Assembly: GCF_034676705.1 (NCBI RefSeq)
Contig: NZ_JAUCBS010000011.1
Coordinates: 71,426 to 135,425, forward strand
Length of the DNA: 64,000 bases
Direction: 5' to 3'
Source of the DNA: Gemmobacter sp.
Lineage (GTDB): Bacteria; Pseudomonadota; Alphaproteobacteria; Rhodobacterales; Rhodobacteraceae
Each line of letters begins with the position of its first letter. Positions within the stretch are counted from its first letter, which is position 1. Shown piece by piece: positions 7,854-17,026 of this stretch. Both the position numbers and the translations under genes were made by a program. The notes under the pieces were generated by a model that did no database searches, was not told the origin of the DNA, and was given only the letters and a program-made list of their open reading frames with translations.

Positions 7854-9188
7854 TCAGGTTGCAGCGGCAGCCACGACATACTGCGCAGCCTCGAAGGCGC
7901 CTCGCAGCGCAGCATGGCCTTCGAGCCCCTCGAGCGCATAGCTGTTGAGGAACTGGCGACCTGCGAATAGCCTGCGATCCACCTGGCTGAGGCCGGCCTC
8001 GTCGCAGATTGGTCCCCAAGTGTCGGCAATGGTCGCGATTTGCTGCTCGATCAATGCCGCAGCTTCAGCCTCGCTCAGGTGGAAATCCGGCGCGGCGGAA
8101 AGGCAGATCGCAAGGCGGCTGGCGCGAGCCTCGCCCTTGATCAGCATCGCCTGGCTGGCCTCACGCCCGGTACGGCCTTGCGGGCAGATGTCATAGGCCG
8201 GGGTCAGGGTCAGCATCTTGCCGTCCCAGAAGGCCGCGTGGTTTCTGGCGTGATCGTCGGTATTGCCGCACAGCACGTTGAAGCAGATCCGTCCGTAAAG
8301 TTCGCGCAATGTTGCCTTCGGGTCGGTAAAACGATGGCGGATCAGCTCTGCCATATCCTGGTAAGAGGCGTATCGGGCCATCATCTCATCAAGGCCCAGC
8401 ATGGTCAGGGCCGAGACCATCGCGTGCCGTGTCCAGCCCTGTGCGGTGTGGCTGCGGTCAAAACGTTCGATCAGCAGCACATCCTTGTGCGCCGCACGGG
8501 TCATTTGAACCGGGGCCACATTCAGCCCGCAGGCCCGCGCCAGCCGCATCGCGATGAACTCGGCCTTTACCACGCTATAAGTGTCATTGCTGGCCGAGAA
8601 CTTGGCGATGAACTTGGCGCTGCCATCCTCGATCAGTGCCTTGGGCCGCGCGCCGCCGATCGACGTGCCGTGGTTCAGCGCCTGGTCCAGCGCCGGCGGC
8701 AGCGGCATACCCTGCTCGACAAGGTTCGCCGCCTCGGTCAGTTCGGCAAGCGATGCCTCGGCCGCAAGGCGCGGGACGTACTCCCTGGCAGAGGTCTGAA
8801 AATCCAGCGCACCGATACGGTCCGATCCCGACTGCAGAAGAAAGGTCAGCTCGCCAAGCTCCGGCACATCGGCTGCATCCGGCTTCTTGCCGGTCAGCCG
8901 GTTGATGATCACCCGCCGTCCCCAGGCATCGGGCGATCCATCCCGGATGCAACTTGCCATCTGCAGGCCGGGGGCCGGCTCGATCCGCCCCTCGCGCAGG
9001 GGAAGCTCGGGTCCGTAAAGCGCAATGGCGGCAGGGTTTCGCCGGTAGCTGGCGCCATAGGTATAGCTGAACCGGCTGCCATCCCGGTCGAGGCGCCCGG
9101 CTACAACGGGCTCTGTCGCCCCCGGCAGCCAGATCCAGACGAAAGCGCTCGCCGGTTTATCGCGAGGGATAATGTCAGAAGTCATCAT
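7854..9188 (-). CDS. hipA: HipA-family toxin kinase 1
   Basis: A 444-residue protein of the HipA Ser/Thr kinase family, whose E. coli member phosphorylates glutamyl-tRNA synthetase and causes persistence. It has a HipA N-terminal region (VWIWLPGATEPVVAGRLDRD), the ATP-binding loop GTSIGGARPKALIED, VLLIERFDRS, the catalytic GNTDDHARNH and PAYDICP for metal binding. Its start overlaps hipB by 14 nt; GAAGGGGGTGG precedes the ATG pair. The pair is separate in sequence from HipBA 2 at 34.7-36.2 kb (longer toxin, different operators). Confidence 0.9.
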   Translation of the reverse strand: MMTSDIIPRDKPASAFVWIWLPGATEPVVAGRLDRDGSRFSYTYGASYRRNPAAIALYGPELPLREGRIEPAPGLQMASCIRDGSPDAWGRRVIINRLTGKKPDAADVPELGELTFLLQSGSDRIGALDFQTSAREYVPRLAAEASLAELTEAANLVEQGMPLPPALDQALNHGTSIGGARPKALIEDGSAKFIAKFSASNDTYSVVKAEFIAMRLARACGLNVAPVQMTRAAHKDVLLIERFDRSHTAQGWTRHAMVSALTMLGLDEMMARYASYQDMAELIRHRFTDPKATLRELYGRICFNVLCGNTDDHARNHAAFWDGKMLTLTPAYDICPQGRTGREASQAMLIKGEARASRLAICLSAAPDFHLSEAEAAALIEQQIATIADTWGPICDEAGLSQVDRRLFAGRQFLNSYALEGLEGHAALRGAFEAAQYVVAAAAT

Positions 9189-9507
9189 CCACCCCCTTCA
9201 CCGGCTTGCGAACCGATTTCGGCAACAGGGTCAGCTTTTCGCCAAGATGCGCATTGTGCTGTCGCAAGCTGCGCTCGTCCTCGGCGAAGAGGGGAACGCC
9301 AACAAGGATGGCGAGCTCGAACACGGTGCCCACTTCCGCTCCTGGTGCGCCCTTTTCGATATTCGAAAGGGTCGTGCGGCTGATCCCGGCACGATCCGCC
9401 AGATCCTGTGCGGTCAGCCCACGCTCGACCCGGCCGATACGGATCATGCGACCCAGCATCACCAGGGCCTCGCGGGTCACTCGGGAATAGGTTCGCTCAC
9501 GCGCCAT
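9175..9507 (-). CDS. hipB: HipB-like XRE antitoxin 1
   Basis: A helix-turn-helix protein of about 110 residues (RIGRVERGLTAQDLADRAGI, then SRTTLSNIEKG). I choose ATG 9507 (MARERTYSRVTREAL), the usual N-terminus in this subfamily; a GTG at 9537 would extend it by ten residues into the operator-proximal DNA. It neutralises HipA and represses the operon, probably through the inverted repeat at 9549-9568 (GTGTCC-N8-GGACAC). Confidence 0.82.
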   Translation of the reverse strand: MARERTYSRVTREALVMLGRMIRIGRVERGLTAQDLADRAGISRTTLSNIEKGAPGAEVGTVFELAILVGVPLFAEDERSLRQHNAHLGEKLTLLPKSVRKPVKGVDDDF

Positions 9508-9548
9508 GATGGGTTGTCCGTCCAGCATCATCGACACAAGACGCTCTT

Positions 9549-9568
9549 GTGTCCGCTATACTGGACAC
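9549..9568. promoter_or_regulatory. Candidate HipB operator
   Basis: GTGTCC-N8-GGACAC is a perfect 6-bp inverted repeat just upstream of hipB. Its geometry equals the known E. coli HipB operator TATCC-N8-GGATA. A second, weaker site (TGTCG-N8-GGACG) lies inside the 5' extension of hipB, which supports the downstream start. Confidence 0.65.
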
Positions 9569-9899
9569 GATGCCGGTCCAGCCCGCCATATGTCAAGTGA
9601 TGACCAGTGAAGCGGACAGAAAGCATCATTACGTTCAGAATTTTGTGCGTGCCCGTGGTGGCGCATACCCGCCACAGTCGCCCAGACACTGGAATAGCTG
9701 CCCATCTTCGCTGGAATCCGCAGGCTGATGTCCCAGGAGATCGTTCCGGGCGAGTGCCCTGGCTTCCGGGCTATGGCGCGGACAACTGTGCCTCTCGCAC
9801 ACTCCCTCCTGATCCCTCCCGAGCACCCGGTAGAGACGGGACACAAGTAGCCACCTGCGCCCGTCCCGACAGCCTGATAGGCTGCGCGACGGGTAATGA
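9569..9899. other. Intergenic stretch with possible degenerate transposase
   Basis: On the minus strand one frame contains AIARKPGHSPGTISWDI, which resembles the helix-turn-helix of IS30-type transposases (AIArxLGRSPSTISREI). The frame is otherwise disrupted and lacks the catalytic domain. I treat it as decayed mobile DNA at most. Confidence 0.3.
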
Positions 9900-10322
9900 T
9901 CAAGCCGTGACCCAGGGATTGAGCAAGATGACCCCCGTTTCCCAGAAATCACCGGTATTGCGGGTCACGACAGCAAAGCCATGCACCAGCCCGGTCGCCG
10001 CAATCAGCGCATCTTGTTCGGATCGCGGATTGGGAACGTGAAGGCCAGCGCATCGCAGGGCAACACTCATGTCCACCGGCAGAACCCGGTCCTGGAACTC
10101 TGGGAGAACACGCTCTGCAAACCATGCTCGCAGCAAGGCACCCTGCGTCGGGTCACGCTGCTCGATCCGCCGCACGCTGATATCCAGCTCCATCACCGCA
10201 ATGGCCGAGATGAACAACGTACTGGCATCCTGACCGCTCAGCCATGCGGTAACATTGGCATCGGCCCTGCCGTTCCCGGCTTTGCGCAACTCGGAAATCA
10301 CATTGGTGTCGAGCAGAAACAT
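9900..10322 (-). CDS. vapC: VapC-type PIN-domain toxin
   Basis: A 140-residue PIN RNase of the type that cleaves tRNA or rRNA. The first acidic residue is in MFLLDTNVISEL, then Glu in AVMELDISVRR, and the C-terminal acidic group in SEQDALIAATGLVHG with VVTRNTGDFW. The ATG overlaps the antitoxin stop (TGATG), giving coupled translation. Probably active. Confidence 0.92.
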   Translation of the reverse strand: MFLLDTNVISELRKAGNGRADANVTAWLSGQDASTLFISAIAVMELDISVRRIEQRDPTQGALLRAWFAERVLPEFQDRVLPVDMSVALRCAGLHVPNPRSEQDALIAATGLVHGFAVVTRNTGDFWETGVILLNPWVTA

Positions 10323-10576
10323 CAGGCCAGATCTGCCGGTCTGGACATGATCTCGGCCCTTGCCGGATCGAAGTCGATATCGGACAACCCCGGCACGGCG
10401 AGAACGTCGAGGATGTTGCGGCGCTGGCCGATCATCTTCTGATACTGCGCGAAGCTCATCAGAACATGCGCCGGTCGGCCCCTGTCTGTGATAAATACGG
10501 GGCCATCGAGCGCCACCCGTTTCGCGCGGGCCAGATCCTGGTTCAGTTCACGGCTGCTGATCGTATGGATTGTCAT
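10322..10576 (-). CDS. Phd/YefM-type antitoxin of VapC
   Basis: An 84-residue Phd-fold antitoxin: the N-terminal ISSRELNQDLARAKRVAL and VFITDRGRPAHVLMSFAQY are the DNA-binding part, and the C-terminus (LDVLAVPGLSDIDFDPARA) is the toxin-binding tail. I choose ATG 10576 because GGAGGT precedes it by 4-9 nt; the upstream GTG 10588 would place that motif inside the gene. Confidence 0.9.
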   Translation of the reverse strand: MTIHTISSRELNQDLARAKRVALDGPVFITDRGRPAHVLMSFAQYQKMIGQRRNILDVLAVPGLSDIDFDPARAEIMSRPADLA

Positions 10577-10955
10577 CGCGACCTCCACTCGTGGTTATGT
10601 TGCTACATGTGAAGGGGGGCGCGAAAGTCAGGGCCAAGGGTTCCAGCGAATAACCTCCGCAGCACGAATGCGTGGTTGTGTCACCACCTTCCCCGCCACT
10701 GCAGCCCTAGCCGCAATTCCCAATTCCCGATCTCACCGCAGTTGAAATTCCTGACTGATCATTAACGGATCCTTTCAGTATGTGAAGCAATTCAGGTGTA
10801 GAGAATAATTCATATTGATTGCCGATAAATTCCATGCGATATGTAGTCTGTATTCAAGAGAAGGAGAATTTCAATGAATGCAAATCTTTGCCAAGTCACG
10901 TATTCGCAGAGCCGATACGAGCCAATGACGACGGTTGTCCTGCATAAGGATTTTG

Positions 10956-10964
10956 GGGAGTGGG
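10956..10964. repeat. Left target-site duplication of IS copy 2
   Basis: GGGAGTGGG, repeated exactly at 12015-12023; 9 bp is the usual IS903-group duplication length. Confidence 0.95.
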
Positions 10965-12014
10965 GGCTCTGTTGCACAAATCCTGTGAGGGATTCATCTC
11001 GTGAATCCAGCATGGTAGCTGTGAGGCATGAGCAGACCGACACCTCCGACCTACAAGACCAGGAACTGGCCGGCCTACAATGAAGCGCTGAAGCGCCGCG
11101 GCTCGCTGACGATCTGGTTCGATCCCGCCATGACATGGGAAGCCGCACCGACCGGCAAGCGCGGGCGGCAGCCCGCCTATGGTGATGCCGCCATCCAAAC
11201 CTGCCTGACGATGAAGGTTCTGTTCGGCATGGCGCTTCGACAGACAACCGGGTTTGTTGAGAGCCTCCTGCGCCTGATCGGCCTGGACTGGGCCGTGCCC
11301 GACTTCAGCACGCTCAGCCGCCGCCAGAAGGCGTTGAAGGTGAACATTCCCTACCGGGGTTCCAACGGCCCGTTGCACCTGCTGGTGGACAGCACCGGGA
11401 TCAAGGTCGAGGGCGAAGGGGAATGGAACGCCCGCAAGCATGGAGGCACCAAACGCCGGGTTTGGCGCAAGATCCACATCGGGATCGACGAGAAATCCCT
11501 AGAAATCCGGGCGGCCGAGTTCACCACCAGCGACGTGGGCGACGCGCCCATGCTGCCCGAACTGCTGGGCCAGATCCCTCCCGAGCAGGAGATCGCCACT
11601 GTCACCGCCGACGGCGCCTTCGACACCCGCAAGTGCCATGACGCCATCGCGGCCCGTGGCGCGGCGGCGATCATACCGCCCCGCAAGAACGCCAAGCCCT
11701 GGAAGCCAGACACCCCCGGTGCTGTCGCGCGCAACGAAATCCTGCGCACATCGAAGCGCGTCGGGCGGACCATCTGGCGACGATGGAGCGGCTATCACCG
11801 CCGAAGCCGCGCCGAAACCAAGATGCACTGCGTCAAGCTGCTGGGTCAGCGCCTGTCCGCCCGAGACTTCGACCGTCAGGTTGCGGAGTTCCAGGTCAGG
11901 GTTGCCGTGCTCAATGGCTTCACCGCGCTCGGCATCCCCGTCACAGAGGTCGCGGGATAAGTCTGCCCAGGGAAAGGGGAAGGACAGTCAGCAGCCGATT
12001 TGTGCAACAGAGTC
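10965..12014 (+). mobile_element. IS5-family, IS903-group element, copy 2 (1050 bp)
   Basis: Same ends and length as copy 1. It is the only copy in the window with a perfect 9-bp target duplication, so it is a simple, recent insertion. It splits the small gene starting at 10874. Confidence 0.96.
11028..11960 (+). CDS. IS903-group transposase, copy 2
   Basis: The 310-residue product is identical to copy 1, with the DDE residues in VDSTGIKV, TADGAFD and RAETKMHC. Intact. Confidence 0.95.
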   Translation: MSRPTPPTYKTRNWPAYNEALKRRGSLTIWFDPAMTWEAAPTGKRGRQPAYGDAAIQTCLTMKVLFGMALRQTTGFVESLLRLIGLDWAVPDFSTLSRRQKALKVNIPYRGSNGPLHLLVDSTGIKVEGEGEWNARKHGGTKRRVWRKIHIGIDEKSLEIRAAEFTTSDVGDAPMLPELLGQIPPEQEIATVTADGAFDTRKCHDAIAARGAAAIIPPRKNAKPWKPDTPGAVARNEILRTSKRVGRTIWRRWSGYHRRSRAETKMHCVKLLGQRLSARDFDRQVAEFQVRVAVLNGFTALGIPVTEVAG

Positions 12015-12023
12015 GGGAGTGGG
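12015..12023. repeat. Right target-site duplication of IS copy 2
   Basis: GGGAGTGGG, identical to 10956-10964. Confidence 0.95.
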
Positions 12024-12656
12024 GTGCGATCGAGGACGGCCTGGATCCGGTGTTCGATGCCGCAGTCCAACACCTGATGACGGCGGATGCCAATCAGATC
12101 CTGGCGGTCCTTGCCTATACTCTGGGTGACGATGAAGTTCATATCGGGCGCGGGTTGCAGATCGCCGAACTTTCGGAGTTCCAGAGCTTTACGGATGAAC
12201 AGCTCGCCGATATGAAATTCTGGGGATACGCGACGACATTGGAAAAGTATGCACTCAAGTGCCATGATACTGTGATCTATAGTGACCATAGGAAACAGGC
12301 ATATGATGTGATGGGGACCCAATTGCGCTCGCACATCTCGCTGCCAAAACTGCTCGCGCTGATGGAAAAGGAGAAAAAACTGGCCAAGAGGACAGCAAGC
12401 GTTCAGGGCGTGTCTGGCTGATTTCTCCCAAAGATCTTTTGCGACGATGGTCCTTTCGTCGCAGAAGTACGGGGCCCGGCGGTCATGTCCTCACCGCATC
12501 TGGCCGGGCTTCGGTCTTGAGCCATTTCTGGCCAGGCTGGATGACGGTGGTGGTTCCATATGTTGCAACTTACCTGCAATATTCCCCCGCCGAGTTCTCC
12601 CCTGCTGCAAGCCGCGCGCGATTGTTGCCGTCCGTCAGACCATGAAGGCATCGGCC

Positions 12657-13790
12657 TCAGTGGGTCACCTCGGGTCCCGGAGCATTCAGCGCATCCGCCA
12701 ACTGCCGGATCTGACGCAGGCTGAGCCCTTCGGGCCGGGCGATCATGCGTTCGATGAAGTCCCGGCACCGCGACCGGCCTTGTTCGTCCTCGCTGTCCGC
12801 AGTGAGCAAGTCAAAATGGGCAACGGCATCCTCGGCCGAAAGCTTCGACAGGATGAACAGCCGCGCACGATCACGCAGTGGCGCCGGGATATGGTCCAGC
12901 GTGTTCGCAGTCATCACCCAGTTGACGCGAGAGAGATCGAACGAGATCCGGTAAAATGGGCACTCAAAATGCCGTGCGCTGGACGGCTCCAGCAGCTGCA
13001 GCAGCGATGTTGTCAAACTCGTCGATGAACCGCTCGTGCTGTAGGCCGTCCCGGCCTTGTCGACCTCATCCACCACCATCATGGGATTTGCCACTCGTGT
13101 CGCCAGGATCGTCTCGACAGGAATCCCGGGCTGTTCGCTGCTCCAACCCTTTTCTGTGCCGGAAATCCGGAAGCCGGCGCTGCCGCCGCCGATATCGATG
13201 ATCCGGATCGGAAGCCGGGCAAGCTCAGCCATCCGTCGCGCGTAGTGGGATTTCCCCATGCCCGGCGGCCCGATCAGAATGACAGGTGGAATAGCAAACC
13301 CGTGGCCCCCGGCCGCCAGATGGCGCAGCATCTGCTGCATGATCCAGGTCGACACCTCGCGCATCCAGGCGCTCTCGGCATGCAGCCTGGCCACAAGTTC
13401 GTAAGCCGCATCCGATGTCGACGGCCCCAGCAAGCTCGCACCTGAGCGCGCAAGTTCGATGATTGGCGCGCGCTGATCGCGTTTAAGCGACTGCAGGCCC
13501 GCCTTGCGCAACAACCGGTTGTGGATCGCCTCCGCACGGCGCCGGATCCGGCGCTCCGCGTTGAAATCCGGCTGTCGCGTGGCATCCTTGCCGTGCCGTT
13601 TCGTCAACAAATCCTGCCGGAATTTGGTAAAGCGCGCCTCGATCTGATCCGCCGACGGGACGGCGACGTGGCGCGGAACCACTGCCATTCGGTCTTTCGG
13701 CAGGTCAGCCATGCCGGTGTCGCCTTTGCTGACCGAGACGGCGACCATGGGGAACCTGGCCAGCCGGTCTGGGATCCCTCTTGCGATCAA
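12657..13790 (-). CDS. Lon-like AAA+ ATPase without protease domain
   Basis: A 377-residue AAA+ protein. Walker A is GPPGMGKS (residues 174-181), Walker B MMVVDEVDKAG (about 237-247), and the sensor/arginine region reads WVMTANTLDHIPAPLRDR, close to the Lon protease ATPase core. The N-terminal 160 residues are helical and the Ser-Lys peptidase domain is absent. It directly follows a metallophosphoesterase (gap 3 nt), so the two form an operon. The TTG at 13790 has a poor ribosome-binding site; ATG 13745 or 13712 are alternatives. It probably remodels a protein substrate; the partner is not known. Confidence 0.85.
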   Translation of the reverse strand: MIARGIPDRLARFPMVAVSVSKGDTGMADLPKDRMAVVPRHVAVPSADQIEARFTKFRQDLLTKRHGKDATRQPDFNAERRIRRRAEAIHNRLLRKAGLQSLKRDQRAPIIELARSGASLLGPSTSDAAYELVARLHAESAWMREVSTWIMQQMLRHLAAGGHGFAIPPVILIGPPGMGKSHYARRMAELARLPIRIIDIGGGSAGFRISGTEKGWSSEQPGIPVETILATRVANPMMVVDEVDKAGTAYSTSGSSTSLTTSLLQLLEPSSARHFECPFYRISFDLSRVNWVMTANTLDHIPAPLRDRARLFILSKLSAEDAVAHFDLLTADSEDEQGRSRCRDFIERMIARPEGLSLRQIRQLADALNAPGPEVTH

Positions 13791-13793
13791 CCC

Positions 13794-14630
13794 TCATCCC
13801 AGATTCTCGAGATCGATCAGGCCGTTGCGGACGCGTGCCCGCACCTGGGGTGGCGGCAGTTCGAACTCGTATCCAAGAGAGATGTTGCGCAGTAGCGTGC
13901 CTCCGGCTGCCCGGGTCTCGGCTGGCCGATGGGTATGACCGAACAGCCAGGCTGCGGGGCGAAACCGCTCGATCAGATCGTCAAGGTTGGATGCAAAACA
14001 CGGCGACAGCGAGGTGATCCCGCCTGCCACCGTGGCAGAGGGCGCATGATGCGTTACGACAATCGTCTTGCCGGACCACGGTCTGGCAAGCTCGGTCTCC
14101 AGCCACGCCCGCTGCCGCTCATGGACCGCCACGGTATGCAGCGGCCGCAGCGGCCGTTCCGGCCAGCCAGTGACAATGCTGCGATAGCCATAGTCGGGCA
14201 TCATTTGCCGCGCCCGCCACAGCGATTGCCGGACACCTTCCTCGCCGAACTCTGCCTCGAAAAGCCGCATGTCGGTCCAGAGCGTCGTCATGAGGACCCG
14301 AGTATCGCCCAGGACCAAGGCCTGGCACTGGCCGAACCCACATCCGACGGCTTCGCAGGCCAGCTCCAGATCGACATCGGCGGTGTCGAGATTGCCGCCG
14401 TAATAGTCGTGGTTGCCCGGAACGACATGGATCTTTTCCGGTGGACAGATGGCCGCAAGCCAGTCGAGGGCGGCGTCCCAATGCGCGATGCCACTTTCGG
14501 TCAGGTCACCCGCGATGATCAATGCATCGGCATGGCGCGCGGCTGTGCGAATGGCTGCGGCAAGGGGCTCGCGGGCGGCAGCGGAGGGGTAATCGTCAAG
14601 GTGCAGGTCGGCAAGGATAAGGAGTTTCAA
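13794..14630 (-). CDS. Calcineurin-type metallophosphoesterase
   Basis: About 278 residues with the complete family signature: LADLHLDD (D-x-H), IIAGDLTESG (GD), VVPGNHDYYGG (GNHD), VVTHHAP (H) and LFGHTHRP (GHxH), which bind two metals. The substrate is unknown. I choose the TTG at 14630 because LKLLILAD is the usual N-terminus and GGAGCAGCC lies 8 nt upstream; the frame stays open to 14696. It is the first gene of a two-gene unit with the AAA+ ATPase. Confidence 0.85.
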   Translation of the reverse strand: MKLLILADLHLDDYPSAAAREPLAAAIRTAARHADALIIAGDLTESGIAHWDAALDWLAAICPPEKIHVVPGNHDYYGGNLDTADVDLELACEAVGCGFGQCQALVLGDTRVLMTTLWTDMRLFEAEFGEEGVRQSLWRARQMMPDYGYRSIVTGWPERPLRPLHTVAVHERQRAWLETELARPWSGKTIVVTHHAPSATVAGGITSLSPCFASNLDDLIERFRPAAWLFGHTHRPAETRAAGGTLLRNISLGYEFELPPPQVRARVRNGLIDLENLG

Positions 14631-14785
14631 TAGGCTGCTCCGGGATGGCAAACTGGGGTCTGGCGGTCCGGCGTTCGGCAGCCGGACCGGTTGCAAGGGG
14701 GGCGTGGTGGAGGGCCATGTCTGGGCCTGATGCGGTCCCGGGCCAGTTTGCAGGTTGCCCTGTCACATCAAGTGCCGGACCGACT

Positions 14786-15466
14786 TCAGTCGGCGAGCGC
14801 CAGAAGATATTCGAGTCGGCCGGTGATCACCTGCGCGTCCGGGGCGTCCGGCGTGACGGCATAGCCGCGACACACCAGACCGAAGCTTAGCCGGTAGACC
14901 GCGCGGACATGGAAGTCCGACAGCCATTCGGTGATGCCGGGGATGCCATAGTAAAGCAGATCCTCGACCAGGTACCAGATGTCGTCCTTGCTGATCGCAG
15001 TACCGTCCGTATCAAGGGGGCCAGGGCCGGTGTAAATCCGGTCGGCATAACGTCCTCCGATCAGGGATTCATGCAACGAATTGCGCAGGGTCCAGCTCAT
15101 CTTGTGGTAAAGATCCATACCCTCCATTCGCGAGAGAATGCCTTCTGCAAGCACCAATCCATCCATGCCCAGCAGGCATTCGGTAACGATTGTCGTCACC
15201 AGCCATTTGATGCCCGCACAGGCCCGGATCGCAATATCGGGTTGCAGAAGAGTGTCCGGGTTTCCGGCATACTCATGACTAAAGCGTTCAAAAAGCTCTT
15301 TCGCTTCCTGACCGGCAGGATCAAATTCATCAGCCGCATGATCTCTCCGATACAGTACCCAGATAAATGCGAGATGATCGCTCGTGTTGCCAAGAGTGGC
15401 CCGGCTGTACAGCCAGTCGATGATCTCAATTTCGGTGGAGGTGAGGGTGGTCATGTGTCTCTGCAT
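14786..15466 (-). CDS. Hypothetical 226-residue protein
   Basis: I choose ATG 15466 (MQRHMTTLTSTEIEII), preceded by GAAGGA at about 9 nt; the frame is open to 15613. The protein is helical and rich in aromatic residues (IDWLYSRA, LAFIWVLYRRDH, DIWYLVEDLLYYGIPGITEW). It has no signal peptide and no motif that I recognise. It lies upstream of, and in the same direction as, the phosphoesterase/AAA+ pair with a gap of about 155 bp, so co-transcription is possible. Confidence 0.65.
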   Translation of the reverse strand: MQRHMTTLTSTEIEIIDWLYSRATLGNTSDHLAFIWVLYRRDHAADEFDPAGQEAKELFERFSHEYAGNPDTLLQPDIAIRACAGIKWLVTTIVTECLLGMDGLVLAEGILSRMEGMDLYHKMSWTLRNSLHESLIGGRYADRIYTGPGPLDTDGTAISKDDIWYLVEDLLYYGIPGITEWLSDFHVRAVYRLSFGLVCRGYAVTPDAPDAQVITGRLEYLLALAD

Positions 15467-15692
15467 TGCGGCAGGTCCTTCGGTGATTTGCACAAGGCCT
15501 ACCGGGTCTGAATGGCATCCGGAGCCCGGGGTCGCAAAACTTCGGGCCATCTGTGGTACATTTACGACTCCCGAGAATTGCGCCTTCGCCGCCGGATCGT
15601 TGCAAATGTGCACCCAATTCCTGGCGTGAACTTATTGCTAGCCGTAGCGCCGGACCGGGGCTGGAAGATTATCCCGGTTTGCATGTCAGGAC

Positions 15693-16742
15693 GGCTCTGT
15701 TGCACAAATCCTGTGAGGGATTCATCTCGTGAATCCAGCATGGTAGCTGTGAGGCATGAGCAGACCGACACCTCCGACCTACAAGACCAGGAACTGGCCG
15801 GCCTACAATGAAGCGCTGAAGCGCCGCGGCTCGCTGACGATCTGGTTCGATCCCGCCATGACATGGGAAGCCGCACCGACCGGCAAGCGCGGGCGGCAGC
15901 CCGCCTATGGTGATGCCGCCATCCAAACCTGCCTGACGATGAAGGTTCTGTTCGGCATGGCGCTTCGACAGACAACCGGGTTTGTTGAGAGCCTCCTGCG
16001 CCTGATCGGCCTGGACTGGGCCGTGCCCGACTTCAGCACGCTCAGCCGCCGCCAGAAGGCGTTGAAGGTGAACATTCCCTACCGGGGTTCCAACGGCCCG
16101 TTGCACCTGCTGGTGGACAGCACCGGGATCAAGGTCGAGGGCGAAGGGGAATGGAACGCCCGCAAGCATGGAGGCACCAAACGCCGGGTTTGGCGCAAGA
16201 TCCACATCGGGATCGACGAGAAATCCCTAGAAATCCGGGCGGCCGAGTTCACCACCAGCGACGTGGGCGACGCGCCCATGCTGCCCGAACTGCTGGGCCA
16301 GATCCCTCCCGAGCAGGAGATCGCCACTGTCACCGCCGACGGCGCCTTCGACACCCGCAAGTGCCATGACGCCATCGCGGCCCGTGGCGCGGCGGCGATC
16401 ATACCGCCCCGCAAGAACGCCAAGCCCTGGAAGCCAGACACCCCCGGTGCTGTCGCGCGCAACGAAATCCTGCGCACATCGAAGCGCGTCGGGCGGACCA
16501 TCTGGCGACGATGGAGCGGCTATCACCGCCGAAGCCGCGCCGAAACCAAGATGCACTGCGTCAAGCTGCTGGGTCAGCGCCTGTCCGCCCGAGACTTCGA
16601 CCGTCAGGTTGCGGAGTTCCAGGTCAGGGTTGCCGTGCTCAATGGCTTCACCGCGCTCGGCATCCCCGTCACAGAGGTCGCGGGATAAGTCTGCCCAGGG
16701 AAAGGGGAAGGACAGTCAGCAGCCGATTTGTGCAACAGAGTC
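15693..16742 (+). mobile_element. IS5-family, IS903-group element, copy 3 (1050 bp)
   Basis: Ends and length as in copies 1 and 2. The flanking 9-mers TGTCAGGAC and CCTATTAGC differ, so there is no target duplication. They also do not pair with the flanks of copy 1, so a simple exchange between copies 1 and 3 does not explain them. Confidence 0.93.
15756..16688 (+). CDS. IS903-group transposase, copy 3
   Basis: Product identical to copies 1 and 2 (310 residues, DDE intact). Confidence 0.95.
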   Translation: MSRPTPPTYKTRNWPAYNEALKRRGSLTIWFDPAMTWEAAPTGKRGRQPAYGDAAIQTCLTMKVLFGMALRQTTGFVESLLRLIGLDWAVPDFSTLSRRQKALKVNIPYRGSNGPLHLLVDSTGIKVEGEGEWNARKHGGTKRRVWRKIHIGIDEKSLEIRAAEFTTSDVGDAPMLPELLGQIPPEQEIATVTADGAFDTRKCHDAIAARGAAAIIPPRKNAKPWKPDTPGAVARNEILRTSKRVGRTIWRRWSGYHRRSRAETKMHCVKLLGQRLSARDFDRQVAEFQVRVAVLNGFTALGIPVTEVAG

Positions 16743-16906
16743 CCTATTAGCCATAAGTTGTTCGATAGGTGCAATTCCAGATCCTTCGGCGAAAAATCTG
16801 AAGCGCTTGTCAAGGATAAGATGGTAGAAGAATTAGCCAAAGCAAGATCCGTGAGCTCATTTTCAAAAGACACCCTAGAATGATTTTCCTGGTCCGTCGC
16901 AAAATA

Positions 16907-16921
16907 TTAACGCCGCGTTAA
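16907..16921. repeat. TTAACGC-C-GCGTTAA palindrome
   Basis: Perfect 7-bp arms around one C, in AT-rich DNA about 105 bp upstream of the gene at 17027. It could be an operator for that gene. No protein is known to me that binds it. Confidence 0.45.
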
Positions 16922-17026
16922 AATCTATGAGGCGAATTCAAAATTCCAGAAGATATCGCCCGAAATACTATTGCTTTTTGTTAAACTGCGACAAGATACG
17001 ATGTGCATTTCACGAAAGGATCGATC

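Larger units (their letters stand above)
10874..12421 (+). pseudogene. Small hypothetical gene split by IS copy 2
   Basis: Removing the IS and one 9-bp duplication joins 10874-10964 to 12024-12421 in frame. The restored protein runs MNANLCQVTYSQSRYEP, through FGEWGAIEDGLDPVFDAA, to KRTASVQGVSG, about 162 residues. AAGGAG precedes the ATG. It is a paralogue of the intact gene at 17027-17464: both begin MNA and share FDA...TAD...AV..Y, a central GYA block and an RxxA...LRSxI C-terminus. Function unknown; the insertion must inactivate it. Confidence 0.8.

Noticed and set aside
9569..9899. IS30 transposase
   Set aside because: Only a short helix-turn-helix-like string matches; no catalytic motifs and several frame breaks. 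Kept as a low-confidence note.
6353..16751. Simple exchange between IS copies 1 and 3 as the reason for missing target duplications
   Set aside because: The four flanking 9-mers do not match in any crosswise pairing, so one reciprocal exchange does not restore duplications.
16743..16881. Short frames after IS copy 3 as a gene
   Set aside because: They begin inside the IS, have no start signal and no recognisable product.
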